DNA of 64,000 bases. It comes from Promicromonospora sp. Populi. Lineage in GTDB: Bacteria > Actinomycetota > Actinomycetes > Actinomycetales > Cellulomonadaceae. This document shows positions 59,055 through 64,000 of this stretch, piece by piece. The translations under genes were made by a program, and so were the position numbers. Position 1 is the stretch's first letter. Every line of letters begins with the position of its first letter. The stretch covers positions 2,542,001 through 2,606,000 of the forward strand of contig NZ_CP163528.1 in assembly GCF_041081105.1 (NCBI RefSeq). Reading direction: 5' to 3'. The notes beneath the pieces were generated by a model, which was not told where the DNA came from, did no database searches, and saw nothing but the letters and a program-made list of their open reading frames with translations.

Positions 59055-60092
59055 TTACGCCTCTGCCTTTTCCGCCAGGGTTTCCGCTACTCGGCCCAGG
59101 TTGGACAGCTCCGCGCGGTGGGTGTCGGTCGATCCGAGTAGCTTCCGCGGGGCCGCCAGCAGCGTCACCTCCGCGAGCTGGGCCGCGGGCAGGCCGATCC
59201 GGCGCCACGGCACGCTCACCAGGTCCGCGAGCTCGCCGACGGCCGGCCCGGCGCACTGCGAGACCCGCACCGGCGGCAGACCCGCCCACAGCCCGGTGCC
59301 ACGCTCCGTCGCGCGGGCTACCAGCTCCCAGGCCTTCTCGTTCCAGCCGCCGGGCCCGACGTCGGCCAGGTCCAGCCCCAGCGCGTCCGCACCGGCGAGG
59401 ACAACGGGCGGCACGCCCACCCACGTGCTCCCGAGGTGCACCACCGAGCGCGCACCCGCGCCCTTGACCGCCGTGAGCACCGGCTCCAGGCCCTCGACGA
59501 TCGCGGGCCCGTCCACCGCCCGCAGCCGCGAGAAACCCGAGAACGTCGGCAGTACACCCGCGTGCACCTGGCCGAGCAGCGGCTCGGCGAGCTGCACGGT
59601 CACCTCGGCGCCGGGCACCTGGGCCAGCAGGTCCGCCACCAGCGTGCCGACGCTCTCGGCGAGCGCCAGACCCAGGTCGCGCCGGGCGCCGGCGTCGGCC
59701 AGGACCCGGTCCCCGCGGGCCGACCACAGCTGGGCCGCCAGCGTCCACGGCCCCAGCAGCTCCACCGTGAGCGGGCCCGCGTGGCCGTGCGCCGCGATGG
59801 CGAGCGCGCCGAGGTCCTCGCGCCAGAACGCCTCGGCCCGCCGTGCGTCCGCGCCGGGGCGCTCGGTGAGCTTCCAGCCGTGCGGGCCCAGCTCGACGGG
59901 CATCTCGGTCAGGAGCACCGCCGTCCGCCCGAGGGCGTCGGCGCCCGGGCCACGCTGGGGCAGCTGCGTCAGGAAGGGCACCGGGTCGACCCCCGTGGGC
60001 AGCTCGGCGAGCTCGCCGAGCGCGGTCTGCTGCGCCTCGAGCACGTCGCGCTCGCCACCGGGCCACGGTCCGTGCCCGCTCACAGCAGTCAT
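59055..60092 (-). CDS. MetE C-terminal-like (vitamin B12-independent methionine synthase family) protein
   Basis: 345 aa with a TIM-barrel of the UROD/MetE superfamily: LTVELLGPWTLAAQLWSARG, VTVQLAEPLLGQVHAG, SRLRAVDGPAIVEGLEPVL, VVHLGSTWVGV and RVSQCAGPAVGEL. Full MetE is about 750 aa with a Zn site of His-Cys-Cys; here only a single Cys (SQCAG) is visible near the end, so methionine synthesis is uncertain. It lies after mnmA, with 12 nt between the mnmA stop and this start, so it is co-transcribed. Its real methyl acceptor is not known to me. Confidence 0.8.
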   Translation of the reverse strand: MTAVSGHGPWPGGERDVLEAQQTALGELAELPTGVDPVPFLTQLPQRGPGADALGRTAVLLTEMPVELGPHGWKLTERPGADARRAEAFWREDLGALAIAAHGHAGPLTVELLGPWTLAAQLWSARGDRVLADAGARRDLGLALAESVGTLVADLLAQVPGAEVTVQLAEPLLGQVHAGVLPTFSGFSRLRAVDGPAIVEGLEPVLTAVKGAGARSVVHLGSTWVGVPPVVLAGADALGLDLADVGPGGWNEKAWELVARATERGTGLWAGLPPVRVSQCAGPAVGELADLVSVPWRRIGLPAAQLAEVTLLAAPRKLLGSTDTHRAELSNLGRVAETLAEKAEA

Positions 60093-60104
60093 CGTTCTCC
60101 TTGT

Positions 60105-61358
60105 TCAGATGTTCGACGCCGGTGCCCGCCAGGCTCGGGAGACCGTTGCCTGGCCCAGCACGCGCGTACCGCGGTAGACGACCACAGACTGGCCCGGGGC
60201 CACACCACGCAGGGGCGTCCCGGTCAGCTCTATCTCCATCGCCGGCCCGGATCCGTCCGTCTCTCCATTGCCCGACGGCGGTCGCTCCTCGTCACCATAC
60301 GCGTCGCTGACCTGGGCGATCGACCGCACCCGTGCCGGGACGGGCGCCCCGTGCGCGCGCACCTGCACCTCGGCGTCGAACCAGCCGTCCGCTTCGACCA
60401 CCGACGGCAGCACGTCGTCGAACCACAGGGCCTTCTCCCCCGCGATCCGGTCCACGCTCAGCAGCTCGGCGGGCCCCACGACCACGGTGTTCGTCGCGGG
60501 CTGCACGTCCACCACGTACCGCGCCCTGCCGTCGGCGGCGGGGCGCCCCAGGGCGAGGCCTCGGCGCTGGCCCACGGTGAACGCGTAGGCGCCGTCGTGC
60601 TCGCCCACCACGTCGCCCGAGGTGTCGACCACGGAGCCGGGGCGGGAGCCCAGGCGGGACTGCAGAAAGCCGCGGGTGTCACCGTCGGCCACGAAGCAGA
60701 TGTCGTAGGAGTCGGGCTTCGCCGAGACGGACAGCCCGCGCTTCGCGGCCTCGGCCCGTACCTCGTCCTTGGACGCGAACCCGCCCAGCGGGAACATCGC
60801 ACGCGCGAGCCGCTCCGGCCCGGCGACGGCCAGCACGTAGGACTGGTCCTTGGCGTCGTTCGGCGAGCGGTGCAGCTCGCGCACGAGCCGCATGCCCGAC
60901 GTCGGCCCGCCATCCTCCGCGACCGACGCGTCCGACGCTCCTGATGCGACCGGCACCTCTCGCGTGACGATCTGCGCGTAGTGCCCGGTCGCTACGGCGT
61001 CGAACCCGAGGGCGGTCGCCTTGTCGAGCAGGGCCTCGAACTTGATGTGCTCGTTGCAGCGCACGCACGGGTTGGGGGTGCGGCCGGCCTCGTACTCCGA
61101 GAGGAAGTCGGCCACCACCGTCTCCTCGAAGCGCTCGGACAGGTCCCACACGTAGTACGGGATGCCGAGCACGTCGGCGGCGCGGCGGGCGTCACCGGCG
61201 TCCTCGATGGAGCAGCAGCCGCGCGATCCCGTACGGAACTGGTCCCGGTTGCGGGACAGCGCCATGTGCACGCCCACGACGTCGTGACCCGCCTCGACAG
61301 CGAGCGCCGCGGCGACCGCGGAGTCCACCCCGCCCGACATGGCGGCCAGCACCCTCAT
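60105..61358 (-). CDS. mnmA: tRNA-specific 2-thiouridylase
   Basis: 417 aa, slightly longer than the usual 360-380. The PP-loop [12 protein letters not shown] sits at residues 8-19; [12 protein letters not shown] carries the nucleophilic Cys, and [11 protein letters not shown] the second catalytic Cys; [18 protein letters not shown] is the expected N-terminal motif. It thiolates U34 of Glu, Gln and Lys tRNAs. ATG 61358 overlaps the cysteine desulfurase stop (ATGA). An acidic insertion ([10 protein letters not shown] region near residues 150-160) and an extra Pro/Ser loop near the C-terminus explain the extra length. Confidence 0.96.
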   Translation of the reverse strand: MRVLAAMSGGVDSAVAAALAVEAGHDVVGVHMALSRNRDQFRTGSRGCCSIEDAGDARRAADVLGIPYYVWDLSERFEETVVADFLSEYEAGRTPNPCVRCNEHIKFEALLDKATALGFDAVATGHYAQIVTREVPVASGASDASVAEDGGPTSGMRLVRELHRSPNDAKDQSYVLAVAGPERLARAMFPLGGFASKDEVRAEAAKRGLSVSAKPDSYDICFVADGDTRGFLQSRLGSRPGSVVDTSGDVVGEHDGAYAFTVGQRRGLALGRPAADGRARYVVDVQPATNTVVVGPAELLSVDRIAGEKALWFDDVLPSVVEADGWFDAEVQVRAHGAPVPARVRSIAQVSDAYGDEERPPSGNGETDGSGPAMEIELTGTPLRGVAPGQSVVVYRGTRVLGQATVSRAWRAPASNI

Positions 61359-62641
61359 GCCCCGCCCCCGATCGTGCGGCCGGACACCAAGCCCGCGGCC
61401 TGCGCCCGCGCGACGACGTGCGGCAGTGCGTCGACCAGCCGGTCGACGTCGGACTCGGTGGACGTCGCCCCGAGCGTGAAGCGCAGCGCGCCGCGGGCCT
61501 CCGTCTCGGGGACGCCCATCGCGAGGAGCACGTGCGACGGCTGCGGCACGCCCGCCTGGCACGCCGACCCGGTGGAGGCCTGCACGCCCGCCGAGTCCAG
61601 CAGGTACAGCAGGGAGTCGCCCTCCGCGCCCGGGAAGGTGAAGTGCGCGTTGCCGGGCAGCCGGTCGCCCGTCGCCGGGTCCGGGCCCCGCAGCACGGCC
61701 GAGGAGGCGGCGGCGCGCACCCGCGCGATGAGGTCGTCGCGCAGGGCGGACAGCCGGGCGGCGCGCTTCGGCATGCAGTCGACGGCGTGGCGCGCCGCGA
61801 CGCCGAAAGCGGCGATCGAGGCGGCGTCCAGCGTGCCGGAGCGCACGCCGCGCTCCTGCCCGCCGCCGTGCTGCACGGCTTCGAGCGCCAGGTCGCGCTT
61901 GGCGAGCAGGGCGCCCACGCCGACGGGGCCGCCCAGCTTGTGGCCGGTGACGGTCATGGCGTCCACGCCCGACGCCGTGAAGTCGACCTCGGCCTGGCCG
62001 ACCGCCTGCACGGCGTCGGTGTGCACGGGGATGCCGTAGGGGCGCGCGGCGCGCACCACGTCGCGGACGGGCTGGAGCGTGCCCACCTCGTTGTTGGCCC
62101 ACATGACGCTGATCAGCGCCGTCTCGTCGGCGTGGGCGGCGAGCTCGGCGCGCAGGGCGTCGAGGTCGAGCCGTCCGTCGCCGTCGACGGGCAGGAGCAC
62201 TATCTCGGCGCCCGCGTGCCCGGCGAGCCAGAAGGCGGGGTCAAGCACCGCGTGGTGCTCGACGGCGGAGACGAGGATCCGGGTGCGGCTCTTGTCCTGT
62301 GCGCGGCGTCCCCAGAAGATGCCCTTGATCGCGAGGTTGTCCGCCTCGGTACCGCCCGACGTGAAGATGACCTCGCTGGGCCGCGCGCCGAGCGACTTCG
62401 CCAGCGACTCGCGCGCCTCCTCGACCGCGCGCCGGGCCGAGCGGCCCGCGGAGTGCAACGACGACGCGTTGCCGGTGCGCTGCGCCTCGGCCACGAACGC
62501 CGCGAGCGCCGCAGCCGACATGGGTGTGGTCGCGGCGTGGTCGAGATAGGCGCCCTCGGGCGCACGCGGGGGTTCGGCGTGCGCGCCGCTCGCCGTCAGG
62601 GGCGTGCGTGCGGGATCGGGGGGCGGAGTCGTCACGGTCAT
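61355..62641 (-). CDS. Cysteine desulfurase, IscS/NifS-like
   Basis: 428-aa class V aminotransferase-fold PLP enzyme. The PLP Lys is in [11 protein letters not shown], His-His in SAVEHHAVL, the active-site Cys in [17 protein letters not shown] 62641 is chosen; the preceding in-frame TTG (62644) is unlikely. The N-terminal 30 residues are Pro/Ala-rich and disordered. Coupling to mnmA by an ATGA overlap indicates that it supplies sulfur for tRNA thiolation; whether it also serves Fe-S assembly cannot be judged here, since no iscU lies nearby. Confidence 0.96.
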   Translation of the reverse strand: MTVTTPPPDPARTPLTASGAHAEPPRAPEGAYLDHAATTPMSAAALAAFVAEAQRTGNASSLHSAGRSARRAVEEARESLAKSLGARPSEVIFTSGGTEADNLAIKGIFWGRRAQDKSRTRILVSAVEHHAVLDPAFWLAGHAGAEIVLLPVDGDGRLDLDALRAELAAHADETALISVMWANNEVGTLQPVRDVVRAARPYGIPVHTDAVQAVGQAEVDFTASGVDAMTVTGHKLGGPVGVGALLAKRDLALEAVQHGGGQERGVRSGTLDAASIAAFGVAARHAVDCMPKRAARLSALRDDLIARVRAAASSAVLRGPDPATGDRLPGNAHFTFPGAEGDSLLYLLDSAGVQASTGSACQAGVPQPSHVLLAMGVPETEARGALRFTLGATSTESDVDRLVDALPHVVARAQAAGLVSGRTIGGGA

Positions 62642-62699
62642 CAAGTCTACGAACGTCGTCGAGGCCCGATCGCATCCCGCGGTGTGAGCCGCGCGACGG

Positions 62700-64000
62700 T
62701 CACCGCCTGGAGAACTCGTGGGAGAGGTCCATGTCCCACTGCGCCAGGGCGCTCCCGGACACCTGCCAGACGTACTCGTTCTTGAGCTTGCCGCTGTCCG
62801 TGGCGAAGGGTCCGGAGCGGTATCCGTAGAACGCGATGGTGGGCAGGGTGCCCTCCGGCGCGGTGAGCACCGCGTTGTGGAAGTCCCCGTTCCGGCGGCG
62901 GAGCTCTTCCGCGACGAGCGCCCGGTACAGGTCCTGGTCCAGCCGGTCCTGGTCCAGTGCGGCAGCGGCCGTCGCGGCCGCGGTGAGCTGGAGCGCGATG
63001 TGGAGCTGCCGATCGCCGCCGGCGTCCTCGTAGCTGATCAGGCGGTGGTTCTCGACCGTCTCCAGGAGCTCGGGGCTGCTGTGGATGACGTCGCGCAGCG
63101 CGTCGGGCCCGACGACGGCGCCGTTGTAGTCGACGGACAGGTCGGACCGCCCGTAGTGGAACAGGAGCGGGAGGTCGAGGAACTTCTCGGCGATCACGGC
63201 GTCGTGGCCGAGCTCCTTGAGCACCGGCAGGACCTCGCGCATGCGCAGCACGTGGCCGCGGTCGTGGATGTTGTACCGGATGCGGGGGTTGATGTTCCGG
63301 TCCCGGGCGATCGTGACGATCAGCTCGCCGTCGTCGTTGGTCTCCAGCAGGTAGTCGAAGGGTTTGAACTGGAAGATCATCGGGAGCACGCCGTACTCAC
63401 CGGTCTTGGTCAGCCGTTCGGACAGGCGCGGGTCGTCGTGGATCGCGCGCCGCAGGGCGACGGTGAAGTCGGTCTCGATGCTGAGGTTGATCTCCAGGTC
63501 GCTGGCCCCGTAGGAGCCGAACGCGCTGTGGGCGTACCGGAGGATGTGCGAGCGCATGTCCTCGCTGATGCCTTCCCCGCCGAACGCGGCCACGATGTCG
63601 TACTCGCCCCAGGCCAGCCGGTCGTCGTCGAACAGGGACTTCAGGAACGGCGGGTAGCTGGTGATGATGTAGGTGTAGTCGGTCCCGAACTCCCGCATCG
63701 TGCTGATGATCTTGTCCTTGTCGGGGCCGACGGACTTGATCATCGTGACCTCGGTGAGCGAGGCCGTGACGTTCATCCCGGTGGCCCACGCACCGAGGGA
63801 GAACGCGTTCAGGACGAACGGCTTCTTCTTCAGGCTCGACGCGGTCCGGGCGAAGCCCACCTGGAGCAGCTGGCGCGTGGCGGCGCGCTCCTCGCGCCCG
63901 CGGACCCAGCTCGTGGGCTTGCCGGAGCTCCCGGACGACTCGTCGACCACGACGCCGCGGCGGGGCAGCTTTCCCCCGACGCAGCGCTCGGGGATGCTCC
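62700..64000 (-). CDS. Phenylacetate-CoA ligase / F390-synthetase-like AMP-binding protein, partial
   Basis: Truncated by the window edge: the frame is open to 64000 and its first visible residues are SIPERCVGGKLPRRGVVVDE, then SSGSSGKPTSWVRG, the AMP-binding loop of the phenylacetate-CoA-ligase/coenzyme F390 synthetase branch. The visible 430 residues include YIITSYPPFLKSLF, AAFGGEGISEDMRSH, AFGSYGASDLEINLS and INPRIRYNIHDRGHVLRM. The codon at 63948-63950 is GTG inside VVDESSG and is not a start. The gene is co-oriented with the desulfurase, 58 nt upstream of its start. Substrate unknown; relatives include capsule- and lipid-biosynthesis ligases. Confidence 0.75.
   Translation of the reverse strand, partial: SIPERCVGGKLPRRGVVVDESSGSSGKPTSWVRGREERAATRQLLQVGFARTASSLKKKPFVLNAFSLGAWATGMNVTASLTEVTMIKSVGPDKDKIISTMREFGTDYTYIITSYPPFLKSLFDDDRLAWGEYDIVAAFGGEGISEDMRSHILRYAHSAFGSYGASDLEINLSIETDFTVALRRAIHDDPRLSERLTKTGEYGVLPMIFQFKPFDYLLETNDDGELIVTIARDRNINPRIRYNIHDRGHVLRMREVLPVLKELGHDAVIAEKFLDLPLLFHYGRSDLSVDYNGAVVGPDALRDVIHSSPELLETVENHRLISYEDAGGDRQLHIALQLTAAATAAAALDQDRLDQDLYRALVAEELRRRNGDFHNAVLTAPEGTLPTIAFYGYRSGPFATDSGKLKNEYVWQVSGSALAQWDMDLSHEFSRR

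Overview
This is high-GC DNA from a Gram-positive actinomycete, most likely a member of the Micrococcales near Promicromonosporaceae or Cellulomonadaceae. That placement is inferred from base composition, the tRNA-free 16S-23S spacer, a complete five-gene conservon, many ATGA/GTGA start-stop overlaps and several promoters whose -10 box lies 6-7 nt before the start codon (leaderless mRNAs). Most genes lie on the minus strand.

Layout. (1) 1-2.7 kb: ilvB-ilvN behind a leader peptide and transcription attenuator. (2) 2.8-5 kb: an ABC exporter pair whose ATPase has damaged motifs and a long Lys/Ala coiled-coil tail. (3) 5-11.2 kb: five overlapping genes (thiolase-fold condensing enzyme, glycosyltransferase, P450, AMP-ligase, SDR) resembling the oleA/oleC/oleD olefin and beta-lactone pathway without oleB. 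(4) 11.3-17.9 kb: Uma2 nuclease, a two-permease ABC exporter, a PCD-VOC fusion, ilvD and a CBS-domain protein. (5) 18-22 kb: acetyltransferase and gatC-gatA-gatB. (6) 22.1-28.2 kb: one rRNA operon, 16S-23S-5S on the minus strand, with a long terminal hairpin.

(7) 29-46.5 kb: the most striking accessory region. A minus-strand run of eight genes encodes a ribose-type sugar ABC importer, a Gfo/Idh/MocA dehydrogenase, two secreted multidomain sugar-dehydrogenase-like proteins (one with a ThuA domain), and two AP-endonuclease-fold TIM-barrel proteins, one with a Tat signal. A divergent ROK regulator and a further secreted PA14/propeller/CBM/DUF1080 protein follow. I read this as a carbohydrate system working through oxidised (3-keto) glycosides: extracellular oxidation and cleavage, import, then cytoplasmic oxidation or elimination. 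Two promoters share an almost identical 19-bp motif over the -35 box, probably the ROK operator.

(8) 46.7-64 kb: ligA, a flavin monooxygenase, a complete conservon (kinase-like protein, roadblock, DUF742, GTPase, P450), an S9 peptidase, an AbiEi/DUF559-like protein bracketed by paired palindromic repeats, a MetE-family protein, mnmA coupled to a cysteine desulfurase, and a phenylacetate-CoA-ligase-like gene cut by the window end. Functions are assigned from motifs and family knowledge read by eye; no database search was possible.
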